Positions 31,962 through 41,235 are shown, counted from the stretch's first letter. The stretch is DNA of 51,303 bases from an uncultured Acetatifactor sp. (GCA_947631615.1 CANRLX010000010.1:1-51303), one strand, 5' to 3'. The notes: generated by a model not told the origin, from the sequence alone. Made by a program: numbers and translations.

Positions 31962-33419
31962 CTACGCGGTGTATTCCACCGTGCTTCCGCTGGCGGCCAT
32001 CCTCTGTGCCGCGAGCTCCTCCTGGGGAAGCGCCTCCAGCTCCTCCTCGGACAGGCCTGCGTCAAAGCGCAGTCTCCGGTTTCTCTGTCCCCTTGCGGAC
32101 GGGTTCTGTCCTCTCTCCCGGCCCTGCTCCAGATTCTGCTCAAACTCGTGGGTCTGGACCGTGACCTCGATGGCCTCCACCTTGACGCCCTGCTCCGCAA
32201 AACTCTCCTTGAGCTGCACCATCTGGCTTTCCAGCGCCGCCTTCACCGCCTCGTTCTGCGCCACAAAGTTCGCCGTGATCACGCCGCCCTTTGCCGCCAC
32301 GCTGATCTGCAGTGTGCCGAGGCTCGCGGGATGAAGCTGCATCTCCAGGCTGGACAGATCCGCTCTCACCTGGATCCTCATGTAGTCCATGATCTGCCGC
32401 ATGATATCCTGGGTGTCCACGTCAAAGTGTCCCGCCGTCTCGGAGGTCTGTGCCGTCTGGAAATCGGTGTCCGCCACCTGCTGGCCGGGCTGGAACGAAT
32501 TGCCCGCCTGCTGGCCGCCGTGTTCCGCGTGCTCCGAGGGCTCCCTCCGATCGAAGGCTCTCCGCTCGGTGTGCTGTACCGGAACGCTTCCGTCCTCTTC
32601 CTCTGTCCTGTCGAGAGGCGCCTGAACCGCCGGTTCCCCGCTTTTCTCCTGCCTGGGCGCCGCCGTCTGCCTAGCGGTGTCTGCGTCCTTCTCCACCGTC
32701 ACCTCAATCACCGGACCGGCATCCTCCACGGGAAGCTTCGGATCCATGTCCTCCACAGCCGCCGGATCCTCCGCCGTGCTCTGCTGTGCCAGCTCACACG
32801 CCTCCTGCAAGGTCATGGCGTCCACGCCGCTGTCCTGCTGCAGAAGATTCTGAAGGTCCCCCATCAGAGACGTAAAGTCCGCATAGAGCTCCTCGTCGGT
32901 GAGCAAGGAAAGCATATCCTCCGCGCCGCCTGCCGTCAGCAGAAACGCGCTCAGCTTCTCCGGAACCAAAAGGTCCACAGGCTTCATGTCAAGCTGGGTC
33001 AGAAGCTCCTGCATCTGCTCTCCGGTCAGTCCGAGGGTGTCCGCGATCTGCTTCATAAAGTCCAGCGCCGTCGTCCCGAGCACCTCCATCACCTGCACAA
33101 GGGTCTCCTCGGGGATCTCCTCGTCCGGCGCTTTCTCCCGAAGGGCCTGCCCTTTGGGTTCGGCCTGCTTCGCTTCCGGCTGACTGGGCTCCGCCTTTCT
33201 GACGTTTCCCGACTGCAGGGACTCGCCCTGGTTCACCGGAGTGTCCTTCGCAGATTTCGTCTCCGGCTGGCTGCTCTGGGAGGCGTCGCTTTTGCCCGCC
33301 TGACTGTCCCAGACGCTCTGGAAGCTCACGGATTGGGCCCCAGCCGCCGGCTGGCTGCTCACATTGGTCGTGAGGCTGTTCAAAATACTGCCCACGCCTT
33401 TTACCGCTGTCGCTGTCAT
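31962..33419 (-). CDS. fliK: Flagellar hook-length control protein FliK
   Basis: A secreted ruler of 485 residues that measures the hook and triggers the FlhB specificity switch. The N-terminal two thirds are low-complexity and rich in Q, S, E and P (about 20-330). The C-terminal domain is the conserved part: L-E-M-Q-L-H-P-A-S-L-G-T-L-Q-I-S, then V-K-A-A-L-E-S-Q-M-V-Q-L-K-E-S-F-A-E-Q-G, ending in a basic/Gln-rich tail. Position between the YlxF-like gene and flgD is standard. Confidence 0.93.
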   Translation of the reverse strand: MTATAVKGVGSILNSLTTNVSSQPAAGAQSVSFQSVWDSQAGKSDASQSSQPETKSAKDTPVNQGESLQSGNVRKAEPSQPEAKQAEPKGQALREKAPDEEIPEETLVQVMEVLGTTALDFMKQIADTLGLTGEQMQELLTQLDMKPVDLLVPEKLSAFLLTAGGAEDMLSLLTDEELYADFTSLMGDLQNLLQQDSGVDAMTLQEACELAQQSTAEDPAAVEDMDPKLPVEDAGPVIEVTVEKDADTARQTAAPRQEKSGEPAVQAPLDRTEEEDGSVPVQHTERRAFDRREPSEHAEHGGQQAGNSFQPGQQVADTDFQTAQTSETAGHFDVDTQDIMRQIMDYMRIQVRADLSSLEMQLHPASLGTLQISVAAKGGVITANFVAQNEAVKAALESQMVQLKESFAEQGVKVEAIEVTVQTHEFEQNLEQGRERGQNPSARGQRNRRLRFDAGLSEEELEALPQEELAAQRMAASGSTVEYTA

Positions 33420-33483
33420 TTCTCTCCTCCTTTCTCTTCGTTATCGTAGTACACTAGATATATCGGTAAAAGCGCTCCGATAG

Positions 33484-34353
33484 TTAAGACTGGGGATCCA
33501 GAATTTTTACGACCTTCGCCGCAAATTCCGGAGTCATCGCCGCCAGGATCTGTCCCCTCTGATCGGCGTTCAACAGCTTTAAAATACGGGCGCAGACGTT
33601 TAAGTCGTTGGGCATCGCCTCCAGGATACCCGCAGCCTTCTCGGGCTCCATGCTAGCGAAGGCGGCCGCATACTCCTGTTCCTCCGAGCTCTTCTCCAGA
33701 TCCGCCACCACCTGCCTGTACAGATATTCCGCCGTGGTGGGATCCATCTCCTCGTAGTACTTGCGGTACTCCTCGGGCCCCGGCCCCTTCTCGGCGTAGA
33801 TCACTTCCTCGTAAAACTCATTGCGGATCCGCTGAAATTCCACCTGCATCGCCTCAAACTCGGAGAGTCTGTCGTTCTCCTCCTCCAAAGCGGTGATCTG
33901 GTCGCTCTTTGCCTTGGACTCGTTGCGCACGCGCTCCAGCTCGCTCTCCAGCTCCTTGATCCTGTCCACCGCCTCCGGAAGGCTGGCGTAGCCGCCGTAG
34001 CTCTCCGGATCGGTCGTCTGGGTCACCGTGCCGCTTGGCAGGATCTTGTTGACCACGGGCACATTCCCGAGAACGGGCGCCAGCACCGTGCTGCCGAAGC
34101 CGCCCACGTCGAGCTTCACCACGACGCAGATCACGGCGATCCACAGCGCCACGATGACGACGGTCGCCAGAAAGGTCACCAGGCCGTTGCTCTCGGTTTC
34201 CAGCTCGTCCTCCTGTCTGGCGATCTCCTTGGCACGGCGCTTCGCTTCCTTTTTCTGCTCCTTCTGGTCCTTCTTGAGCTGCTTTTTATCGTCCTTTATT
34301 TTCTTTTTCGCGTTCTGCGCTTCGATTTCTTCCGGCGTTCTATCCTTTGCCAC
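33484..34353 (-). CDS. YlxF/MotE-like flagellar membrane protein
   Basis: A 289-residue protein with a strongly basic N-terminus (K/R/D/E-rich, 1-50), one membrane helix (about 57-80), a periplasmic coiled coil (about 130-170) and a C-terminal MgtE-N-like helical domain, with F-A-S-M-E-P-E-K-A-A-G-I-L-E-A-M and L-K-L-L-N-A-D-Q-R-G-Q-I-L-A-A-M. Such proteins sit between fliJ and fliK in Firmicutes and resemble MotE, a chaperone-type stator factor. The exact role is not proven. It overlaps no neighbour; fliJ is 14 bp upstream. Confidence 0.85.
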   Translation of the reverse strand: MAKDRTPEEIEAQNAKKKIKDDKKQLKKDQKEQKKEAKRRAKEIARQEDELETESNGLVTFLATVVIVALWIAVICVVVKLDVGGFGSTVLAPVLGNVPVVNKILPSGTVTQTTDPESYGGYASLPEAVDRIKELESELERVRNESKAKSDQITALEEENDRLSEFEAMQVEFQRIRNEFYEEVIYAEKGPGPEEYRKYYEEMDPTTAEYLYRQVVADLEKSSEEQEYAAAFASMEPEKAAGILEAMPNDLNVCARILKLLNADQRGQILAAMTPEFAAKVVKILDPQS

Positions 34354-34367
34354 TTTCTGTCACCTGC

Positions 34368-34823
34368 CTATGCTTTCTCTGCTTTTTTCTGGCCGTAGGT
34401 GTAACTCGTAAGCTCATCCACCATCTTGCTCTCGGCCCGGTTCTCCTCCTGCAGGAAATTCTCAAAAGCCTTCTCCCTGAGAGTCTCGTGCGTCTTTCGC
34501 TCCATCATCACATTGGTGAGCGCCGTCCTGGCGCGCTCGAGATTTTTCTCCGCCCTCTTGACCTCCTTGTCCTGGGTGTCTATAAAGTCATCCATGACCA
34601 GAAGGGATCTGCGGTTTACCTCCATCGCGAGGAAATCCAGCGGCCCCTTTCGCAGCTCCTCGGACTCGGTCTCATAGTACCCCTTCCTGTCCTTCAGGGC
34701 AGTAAGCCTCTCCTCCTCGTCGTCCAAAGCGTTTTTGGCCGCGGAAAATTCCTGCTTCGCCTGGGTCTCCATCTTTTTCTTGATATCCAGAATACTCTGT
34801 AAAGAATAACGAAACCTTGCCAT
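34368..34823 (-). CDS. fliJ: Flagellar export chaperone FliJ
   Basis: A 151-residue all-helical coiled-coil protein that fits in the FliI ATPase ring and escorts chaperones to the export gate. It begins M-A-R-F-R-Y-S-L-Q-S-I-L-D-I-K-K-K-M-E, as in the family. Heptads of charged residues continue to about 135. It lies between fliI (53 bp) and the YlxF-like gene (14 bp). Confidence 0.92.
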   Translation of the reverse strand: MARFRYSLQSILDIKKKMETQAKQEFSAAKNALDDEEERLTALKDRKGYYETESEELRKGPLDFLAMEVNRRSLLVMDDFIDTQDKEVKRAEKNLERARTALTNVMMERKTHETLREKAFENFLQEENRAESKMVDELTSYTYGQKKAEKA

Positions 34824-34876
34824 CCTTCCTCATCCAACCTCCGTGCTCCCCGCGGGAGCGCAAAGCCCGACAAACG

Positions 34877-36187
34877 CTATTCCTCAAAAAGCGCCCCCAG
34901 CCTCTCCACGCTCTCCTCAAAGGTGAACTTTTCGTCCGTGTCCTGGCACAGAAACTCATTCACCGCGTCGATCTTGGAGATCGCATAGTCGATGGCGGGA
35001 TTGCTCCCGTTTTTATACGCGCCGATGTTGATCAGATCCTCCGCCTCGTTGTAGGTGGCAAGCACCGTCTTCAGGCGATTGGCGGCCTGCTTGTGCTCCT
35101 TCGCCGCGATCTGGCTCATACATCGGGAAATGCTCTGCAGGATGTCGATGGCCGGATAATGGTTCTTGTGCCCCAGCTTCCGATCCAGCATGATGTGCCC
35201 GTCCAGAATACTCCTGGCAGTGTCGGTGATGGGCTCGTTGAAGTCGTCGCCGTCCACCAGCACCGTGTACAGCCCCGTGATAGAGCCCACGGAGGCGCGT
35301 CCCGCCCGCTCCAAAAGCTTGGGCATCTCGGAGTAAACGCTGGGCGGATATCCCCTTGTGACGGGGGGCTCTCCGCTGGCGAGGCCAATCTCCCTCTGGG
35401 CCATAGAGAAACGGGTCAAAGAGTCCATCATCAGAAGCACATCCCTCCCCTGATCGCGGAAATATTCCGCGATGGCGGTGGCGGTCTTCGCCGCCATCTT
35501 GCGCTCCAGCGCCGGCCGGTCGGAGGTGGCCACCACCACCACGGACCGCTTCATGCCCTGCTCGCCCAGATCCCGCTCTATAAATTCCCGAACCTCACGG
35601 CCCCGCTCCCCGATCAGAGCGATCACGTTGATATCGGCCTTGGTGTTGCGGGCAAACATACCCATCAGTGTGGATTTTCCCACGCCGGAACCGGCAAAGA
35701 TACCGATACGCTGACCCTTTCCAACTGTGATCAGCCCGTCCACCGCCTTCACCCCGAGGGGCAGCACCTGGTCGATAATGGCACGGGTCATGGGATCCGG
35801 CGGCGCCGCATCCACCGGATAGCTGGCGCCCTCGATGCGGGTGCCGTCCACCGGCCTGCCGAGCCCGTCAAGAGCCTTGCCCAGCAGCTTGTCGCTCACG
35901 GTCACCCGAAGGGGGTAGCCCGTGTTTTCCACCATACAGCCCAGCCCGATGCCGTCCACCGCGTCGTAAGGCATCAGCAGCGTCTTTTTGTCCTTAAAGC
36001 CGACCACCTCCGCCATAATGGGCTCCTCGCCGTCCGGAAGGATCCTGCACAGATCCCCCAGCTTGGCGTCCGGTCCCGCCGACTCGATGGTCAGTCCCAC
36101 CACGTTGACCACCTTCCCCAGCTTTCGGTAAAATGTGCTTTCGATCACACTGTTATATTTTTCAAAAGAAATCGATGCTGTGTTCAA
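34877..36187 (-). CDS. fliI: Flagellar export ATPase FliI
   Basis: The F1-like ATPase that energises type III export. Within 436 residues: the N-terminal beta barrel (about 20-95), Walker A A165-G-S-G-V-G-K-S172, Walker B L-L-M-M-D-S-L-T-R, and the signature P-P-S-V-Y-S-E-M-P-K-L-L-E-R-A-G. The best start is TTG 36187 (reading M-N-T-A-S-I-S-F-E-K-Y), because no ATG or GTG in frame lies close and the reading matches family N-termini. The ribosome site (GGCGGATG) is poor. It lies 48 bp after fliH. Confidence 0.96.
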   Translation of the reverse strand: MNTASISFEKYNSVIESTFYRKLGKVVNVVGLTIESAGPDAKLGDLCRILPDGEEPIMAEVVGFKDKKTLLMPYDAVDGIGLGCMVENTGYPLRVTVSDKLLGKALDGLGRPVDGTRIEGASYPVDAAPPDPMTRAIIDQVLPLGVKAVDGLITVGKGQRIGIFAGSGVGKSTLMGMFARNTKADINVIALIGERGREVREFIERDLGEQGMKRSVVVVATSDRPALERKMAAKTATAIAEYFRDQGRDVLLMMDSLTRFSMAQREIGLASGEPPVTRGYPPSVYSEMPKLLERAGRASVGSITGLYTVLVDGDDFNEPITDTARSILDGHIMLDRKLGHKNHYPAIDILQSISRCMSQIAAKEHKQAANRLKTVLATYNEAEDLINIGAYKNGSNPAIDYAISKIDAVNEFLCQDTDEKFTFEESVERLGALFEE

Positions 36188-36235
36188 TTTCGTTCATCCG
36201 CCTGTTCGTCTCAAAGATCGCCGGATTCTCCCCCG

Positions 36236-37102
36236 CTATTTCTCATAGGAGAGAAGCCTAAGCTTCTGGCCAAGCTCCGCAAGCTGCGTCCCCAGGCCAC
36301 AGTCAAAGATCCCGCCCTCTGTCTCGATCAGACATTCGTTCTTTGCAAGAGTGACGTCCTCCACGATCTCCACCGTGCAGTTGGGGGAGGCGACATTGGA
36401 GGCAATCTGCTTTTTCTGCATACTCACATAGGGATAATCCTCCCTGCTCACATGTACGAGAAAGCCCTGTCCTCCCTCGATCTTACGCATCGTGTTGGAG
36501 ATCAGATACACCAAGATCTCCCGATAGGAATGGAGATCCACATGAAAAATATGCTCGTAGATACCGGTGAGAAGGTCGATAAACATAGGCTCCAGCTCTT
36601 CCACCTTCTGGCGGTAGTCCTCCTCCAGCTCCTGCCCTCTGCGCTCCTGCTCTTTTCTGACGCTCTCCGCCTCCTGGGCCGCCTTGTCGTTCCCCTCTCG
36701 GTAACCGTCCTGATACCCCTGATCGCGCGCTTCCTCCAGCGTCTGCTTCCGATCCCTCTGCGCCTGCTCCTGCGCTTCCGCCAGGATGCGGCCGGCCTCC
36801 TCCCTCGCCTCCGCAAGGATGTCCTCCGCCTCCTGGGACGCCTGCGCCCTCAGCGCTTCCAGCTCCTCCGCGTTGGCCTTGATGACATTGCTGACAGGCC
36901 CGCCCTCCTCGTCCTGGCCGGCGGACATACCGTCCACCTCCACGGTCTCTGCCGCAAGCCCCATGGTGAATCCGTCCGCGGGCTGTGCCATCCTGGCGGC
37001 GAACTCCGCCAGGCGCTCCTCCATGAGCTCGTTGGAATGGAGGACTCTCTTCTCGTCCTCCTGAACGTTCATAAAGTATCCCTTCACCAGATTCCTAGAC
37101 AA
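36236..37102 (-). CDS. fliH: Flagellar assembly protein FliH
   Basis: A negative regulator and peripheral stalk of the FliI ATPase. Long Glu/Gln-rich coiled coil (about 70-150) with A-x-x-x-A/G-x-x-x-A style repeats (E-A-E-D-I-L-A-E-A-R-E-E-A-G-R), followed by a vacuolar-ATPase-E-like C-terminal domain. The likely start is TTG 37102, giving M-S-R-N-L-V-K-G-Y-F as in relatives, 11 nt after a GGAGG inside fliG. A GTG four codons upstream touches that GGAGG and is unlikely. It overlaps the fliG end by 8 bp. Confidence 0.9.
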   Translation of the reverse strand: MSRNLVKGYFMNVQEDEKRVLHSNELMEERLAEFAARMAQPADGFTMGLAAETVEVDGMSAGQDEEGGPVSNVIKANAEELEALRAQASQEAEDILAEAREEAGRILAEAQEQAQRDRKQTLEEARDQGYQDGYREGNDKAAQEAESVRKEQERRGQELEEDYRQKVEELEPMFIDLLTGIYEHIFHVDLHSYREILVYLISNTMRKIEGGQGFLVHVSREDYPYVSMQKKQIASNVASPNCTVEIVEDVTLAKNECLIETEGGIFDCGLGTQLAELGQKLRLLSYEK

Positions 37103-38111
37103 CGATCTCGTCACCTCCGCCTCTGGAAATCACGATCTCGCCGGCATCCTCCAGCTTTCGGATGATGTTTACAATCTTCTGCTGGGCTTCCTCCACATCC
37201 TTCATGCGGACAGGGCCCATAAACTCCATGTCCTCCTTGATCATAACCGCGAGACGCTTGGACAGGTTGTTGAAGATCGCCGTCTGCACCTGTTCGTTCG
37301 CGCCCTTCAAAGCGATTCCCAGATCGTTGTTATCCACATCACGCAGCACGCGCTGGATGGCTCTGTCGTCCAGAAGCAGCACGTCCTCGAACACAAACAT
37401 TTTCTTTCGGATCTCGTCCGCAAGCTCCGGCTCCTCGATCTCCAGGGTCTCCATGATATGCTTCTCGGTTCCGCGGTCCACCGTGTTTAAGATCTCCACC
37501 ACGGCGTCCACGCCGCCGATGATCGTGTAATCCTGATTTACCAGGCTCGCCAGCTTGGACTCCAGCACCTTCTCCACCTCCTTGATCACGTCGGGGCTGG
37601 TGCGGTCCATAACGGCGATACGCTTGGCCACGTCCGCCTGTCTGTCGGGCGGGAGGGCCGATACGATCTGCGCCGCCTGGCCGGGCGCCAGATAGGACAG
37701 GATCAGGGCGATGGTCTGAGGATGCTCATCCTGAATAAAGTTGATGAGCTGGGAAGGATCCGTCTTACGCACAAACTCGAAGGGCTTCACCTGCAGGGAG
37801 GCCGTCAGCTTGCCGATGACATCCATTGCCTTCTCGTTGCCCAGCGCCTTCTCCAGAAGCTCCCTCGCGTAGCCGATGCCGCCCTCCGCAATGTACTGCT
37901 GGGCGAGACACACCTCGTAAAACTCGTTGATGATATCTTCCTTCAACTGGGGAGTGACACTTCTGGTGTTGGCGATCTCAAGAGTGAGCTCTTCGATCTC
38001 GTCCTCCTTCAGATGCTTAAATATGCCCGCCGACCGCTCCGGTCCCAGGACGATCAGCAGGATCGCAGCCTTCTGCAGACCGGAAATCCCTTTCTCCTGC
38101 GTCTTTGCCAT
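37095..38111 (-). CDS. fliG: Flagellar motor switch protein FliG
   Basis: A rotor protein linking the MS ring (FliF) to the C ring and contacting MotA. The 338 residues contain the N-terminal FliF-binding domain, the E129-H-P-Q132 motif of the middle domain, and the torque helix with D-V-L-L-L-D-D-R-A-I-Q-R-V-L-R-D-V-D (about 240-257) near the C-terminus. AGGAGG precedes the ATG. It follows fliF by 17 bp. Confidence 0.97.
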   Translation of the reverse strand: MAKTQEKGISGLQKAAILLIVLGPERSAGIFKHLKEDEIEELTLEIANTRSVTPQLKEDIINEFYEVCLAQQYIAEGGIGYARELLEKALGNEKAMDVIGKLTASLQVKPFEFVRKTDPSQLINFIQDEHPQTIALILSYLAPGQAAQIVSALPPDRQADVAKRIAVMDRTSPDVIKEVEKVLESKLASLVNQDYTIIGGVDAVVEILNTVDRGTEKHIMETLEIEEPELADEIRKKMFVFEDVLLLDDRAIQRVLRDVDNNDLGIALKGANEQVQTAIFNNLSKRLAVMIKEDMEFMGPVRMKDVEEAQQKIVNIIRKLEDAGEIVISRGGGDEIVV

Positions 38112-38128
38112 ATGTATGACCTCCTATA

Positions 38129-39739
38129 TTAACCCCAATCCTCGTTCAGCCAGTTGCGCAGAAGCGCAGCCGCAGACTCCGGATTTTCGTCTACGAACTT
38201 CTCCACGATCTTGCGCGCCTCGGACTTGTTCTCCACGTCGATATCCTCCAGCTCCTGCTCGGGAGTGGACTGCAGGAGTCCCTCCACGGAGAGATCCTCC
38301 TCCTTCTCCTCGGCGGCGCGTCCGGCAAACATGGTCCTGAGCACCACGAAGGCCAGGAGCGCAATAATCAGCAGGAACACGATCACACTCCAGACGGTGG
38401 TCCCGTTCACGGAGAAGCCTGCCTCATCCACAAAAACCGGAGATTCGTAGGCGATGATGGTGACCGCGTCCTGGTCGATGCCGGTGGCGTTTGCGACCAG
38501 CGCATAGTACTCCTCGTCCACCTCCAGCTTGGTATCGCCGGCATTGGCAAGCTTATATTCCTCCCAGGTAAGGCCGGAGTCCTCCAGCAGGCCCTGCCGC
38601 TTCACATCCTCCTCACGGATCTCCCGATACCGGATGGCGGTGACGGCGATGGAAGCCTGGCTGTAGTTGATCGCGCCGGAGTTGGTAAGGATATGCGTGA
38701 TATCCTCGTTGGGAAGGTAATCCTTCGAGTACTCCAGCACCTCGGAATTGCTGTTGTTGTTATCGGAATAGACGTTGGTCTGCAGATCATCGTCGTTTGA
38801 GGTCGTGCCGGGCACGCCGCCCACACCGTTTTCCGTGGTGCTCTCGTAGTGGTCCTCGTGGGCCATATACGCCTCGTCCCTGCCCTCGGCCACGGTGTAG
38901 TTTTTGATGGTCTGCTCATACTGGGCGTAATCCACCGGAAGGTGGCTGGACACTTCCACGTTGGAATACTGGCGCGTCCCGTAAAAGACGTTCTTGACCC
39001 GATTCGCCACCATCTCCTCCGCCTGGTTCTGCAGCTCCTGGTTGGAGTTTGCGATGCCGGCGGCCGTGTAATCGTCGCCTCCGGTGAAGAGAAGGTTGGC
39101 GTTATTGTCCACAATCGTGATATTCGCCGTGGTCTCGTTTCCTAACGCCGTGGCGATCATCCGTGCGACGGCGCTGGCGTTCGCCTCCGTAAAGGAGCTG
39201 TCCACCGTCAGCGTCACGTACGCGGACGATTCCTGGGCCTGCCGCACCAGCGTCCCGTCCTGATCGGGAATATGTAAACGCACCTTTGCCTCGCTGATAT
39301 TCTCCAGGGAGGACAAATCGCTTGCAAACTTTTTCTCTAAGAGCTCCTGATAGCGGCGGTTGCTGTCCGTCGCCGTGGAGGTCAGCCCGCTGGACATGAT
39401 CTTGTCGTAATCGTAGCTCTCAGGCACGTATCCGGCGGAGCCAAGCGCCAGGCTCGCCTTCGGCAGATCGCCCGTCCTCACCTCGATGGTAAGGGCGTTG
39501 GTCGACGTGCGGTATTCAAATCCGGCACTGTCCAGAATGTCGGTGACCTCCGACGCCTCCGCGGTGTCCTTGCAGACGATCAGCTCCGAGTAATCCGGTT
39601 TTGAGACTGTGTATATGATAATCGCAAAGGCGAGGACCACAGCGGCGGCGATACCGACGATCACGCTCTTCTGTCTGGCGGTAAATTTATTCCACCATGC
39701 CTGCACCCTGGCAAGTATGTCTTTCAACCTATCTACCAT
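38129..39739 (-). CDS. fliF: Flagellar MS-ring protein FliF
   Basis: The base of the motor. In 536 residues two membrane helices (about 25-45 and 436-460) flank a periplasmic region. Ring-building motifs include G-D-L-P-K-A-S-L-A-L, V-R-L-H-I-P-D-Q and the Asn/Asp-rich loop near 310-330. The C-terminal tail (about 505-536), A-R-K-I-V-E-K-F-V-D-E-N-P-E and L-R-N-W-L-N-E-D, binds FliG. It follows fliE by 47 bp. Confidence 0.97.
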   Translation of the reverse strand: MVDRLKDILARVQAWWNKFTARQKSVIVGIAAAVVLAFAIIIYTVSKPDYSELIVCKDTAEASEVTDILDSAGFEYRTSTNALTIEVRTGDLPKASLALGSAGYVPESYDYDKIMSSGLTSTATDSNRRYQELLEKKFASDLSSLENISEAKVRLHIPDQDGTLVRQAQESSAYVTLTVDSSFTEANASAVARMIATALGNETTANITIVDNNANLLFTGGDDYTAAGIANSNQELQNQAEEMVANRVKNVFYGTRQYSNVEVSSHLPVDYAQYEQTIKNYTVAEGRDEAYMAHEDHYESTTENGVGGVPGTTSNDDDLQTNVYSDNNNSNSEVLEYSKDYLPNEDITHILTNSGAINYSQASIAVTAIRYREIREEDVKRQGLLEDSGLTWEEYKLANAGDTKLEVDEEYYALVANATGIDQDAVTIIAYESPVFVDEAGFSVNGTTVWSVIVFLLIIALLAFVVLRTMFAGRAAEEKEEDLSVEGLLQSTPEQELEDIDVENKSEARKIVEKFVDENPESAAALLRNWLNEDWG

Positions 39740-39786
39740 GATGGTTTTCTCCTGCTTCCTTTAGTCTTCAGAGGTTTCGCCGCCCC

Positions 39787-40125
39787 TTAAATCTGCATCT
39801 GCATGATCTCCTTGTAGGCATCCATCACTTTGTCCCGAATCGCCACCGTGTACTGCAGCGCCGTAGACGCCTTCTGCAGCGCGATGGTCAGATCGTGGGT
39901 GCTCTCCGTCTCGCCCAGCATAAAACGGATCTCCTCGTTCTCCGCGTCGGACAGATAGCCGTTGGTGGTATAAATATTGTCAATCGCCGTGTTCAAAACG
40001 GCATCAAACATCGTGCCCTCGGCGGTCTCTTGCTTTTTCTCGGACAGTGTGCCTGTCAGAGTGGGAACGTCACTGATACTGCCCAAAGGCAGGCCGTTTA
40101 CCGCACTGATTGCTGCTAAATCCAT
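39787..40125 (-). CDS. fliE: MS ring-rod junction protein FliE
   Basis: A 112-residue rod adaptor that links the MS ring to the proximal rod and is an early export substrate. The C-terminal part is typical: L-G-E-T-E-S-T-H-D-L-T-I-A-L-Q-K-A-S-T-A-L-Q, then A-I-R-D-K-V-M-D-A-Y-K-E-I-M-Q-M. The N-terminal 30 residues are variable. It lies between flgC (29 bp) and fliF (47 bp). Confidence 0.95.
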   Translation of the reverse strand: MDLAAISAVNGLPLGSISDVPTLTGTLSEKKQETAEGTMFDAVLNTAIDNIYTTNGYLSDAENEEIRFMLGETESTHDLTIALQKASTALQYTVAIRDKVMDAYKEIMQMQI

Positions 40126-40154
40126 CTTTCCTCTCCTCTTTCCTCTCTAAAATC

Positions 40155-40598
40155 CTACTTTCCGATCTCCAGGCCCTGAAGCGCCATGGATTTGCTCGCG
40201 TTGAACGCAGTAGAATTGGCCTCATAGGCGCGGCTTGCGTCGATCAGGTCCGTCATCTCGGTGATGATATTGACGTTGGGATAGGTAACGTACCCGTTCT
40301 CATCCGCATCGGGATGGGAGGGATCATAGACCATATTCATCTGGCTCTCGTTGTCCTCGTAGACGCCGCCGATCTTCACGCCCTGCCCCACATAGCCCTT
40401 CGCTATGTTGCCGAACACCTGGCTGAAGCTCTGCTTCTGTCCCTTGGTGACAAAGGTCACGACCTTACGGCGGTAGGGAGTGCCGTCCTCCGTGCGGGTG
40501 GTATTGGCGTTGGCCACGTTCTCCGAGATGATATCCATGCGGTATCTCTGGGAAGTCAGGCCGGTAGCGGTGATGTTAAAAGCGGAAAACATACTCAT
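40155..40598 (-). CDS. flgC: Proximal rod protein FlgC
   Basis: A 147-residue rod subunit. N-terminal F-N-I-T-A-T-G-L-T-S-Q-R-Y-R-M-D-I-I-S-E-N-V-A-N-A-N-T-T-R and C-terminal Y-P-N-V-N-I-I-T-E-M-T-D-L-I-D-A-S-R-A-Y-E-A-N, ending F-N-A-S-K-S-M-A-L-Q, are signatures of FlgC. AAGGA lies 9 nt before the ATG. It follows flgB by 52 bp. Confidence 0.96.
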   Translation of the reverse strand: MSMFSAFNITATGLTSQRYRMDIISENVANANTTRTEDGTPYRRKVVTFVTKGQKQSFSQVFGNIAKGYVGQGVKIGGVYEDNESQMNMVYDPSHPDADENGYVTYPNVNIITEMTDLIDASRAYEANSTAFNASKSMALQGLEIGK

Positions 40599-40650
40599 GA
40601 CTGCTCATCCTTTCTTTCAAACCGTGTGATAGGGATCCGATAAGGGACCG

Positions 40651-41040
40651 CTACTGCATCACCCTCTGCAGATTTTGAAATTCCTGCGTGATGCTGTTTA
40701 AAATCCCCTGGTATTTCAACTGGTTCTCCGCCAGGTAGACGTTTTCGTTCTCAATGTCCACATTGTTGCCGTCCAGGCGGTAGGAGAAATTCTCATAGTC
40801 GGTGTAGACCTGCGGATTCAGCTTTTTCAGATCCAGCCCCTCCACCTTCTCGTCCATGGACACATAGCGGTTACGCCCCAGCTCCTGGTTGAGCAGAGAC
40901 GCGAAATCCACATCCACGCGCTTGTAGCCCGGCGTGTCCACATTGGAGATGTTGTTGGAAATGGCTTCATTGCGCAGCCAGGCGGCATCCGCACCCTTGT
41001 CCAGCACATTTATGTAGTCAAATGCGTTCGTATTGATCAT
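40651..41040 (-). CDS. flgB: Proximal rod protein FlgB, first gene of the fla/che operon
   Basis: A rod subunit of 129 residues. W-L-R-N-E-A-I-S-N-N-I-S-N-V-D-T-P-G-Y-K-R is the rod-protein signature; V-Y-L-A-E-N-Q-L-K-Y-Q near the end is FlgB-typical. AAGGAG lies 7 nt before ATG 41040, while an ATG two codons earlier almost touches the site, so the shorter form is chosen. A promoter lies about 35 bp upstream, making this the first gene of the long transcript. Confidence 0.95.
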   Translation of the reverse strand: MINTNAFDYINVLDKGADAAWLRNEAISNNISNVDTPGYKRVDVDFASLLNQELGRNRYVSMDEKVEGLDLKKLNPQVYTDYENFSYRLDGNNVDIENENVYLAENQLKYQGILNSITQEFQNLQRVMQ

Positions 41041-41075
41041 ACTCATACTCCTTCCTCACGCAACTATACTATTTT

Positions 41076-41103
41076 ATTATAAATTATTTCCCCAAAAAGG
41101 CAA
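41076..41103 (-). promoter_or_regulatory. Promoter of the fla/che operon
   Basis: On the minus strand TTGCCT (41098-41103), a 16-bp spacer and a perfect TATAAT (41076-41081) precede flgB, giving a leader of about 30 nt. This is a SigA-type promoter. No SigD-type -10 (GCCGATAA) is visible here. Confidence 0.7.
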
Positions 41104-41127
41104 CCTTTATTTTTGGTTTTTGACCGA

Positions 41128-41174
41128 AAAAAAAATAAAAAGGACCTATTGAACCGCGCCAATAAATCCTTTTT
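41128..41174 (-). terminator. Terminator of codY
   Basis: The outer stem AAAAAGGA / TCCTTTTT (41167-41174 and 41137-41144), with inner pairing ATTG / CAAT, is followed on the minus strand by A and nine T. It separates codY from the flgB promoter. Confidence 0.8.
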
Positions 41175-41235
41175 CAGCCCTTGCTTCCTTGCTTTTACGG
41201 GGTTTTTGCGTGACCTGCGCCCTCGGCACATGCCA

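Noticed and set aside
34817..37165. 782-codon open frame on the plus strand opposite fliI, fliH and fliJ
   Set aside because: It is antisense to well-identified genes and its translation is His/Arg/Leu-rich without any domain. GC-rich third positions of the real genes leave this frame without stops.
41047..41235. c-di-GMP riboswitch upstream of flgB
   Set aside because: The leader after the promoter is only about 30 nt, too short for a GEMM riboswitch, and no conserved core was seen.
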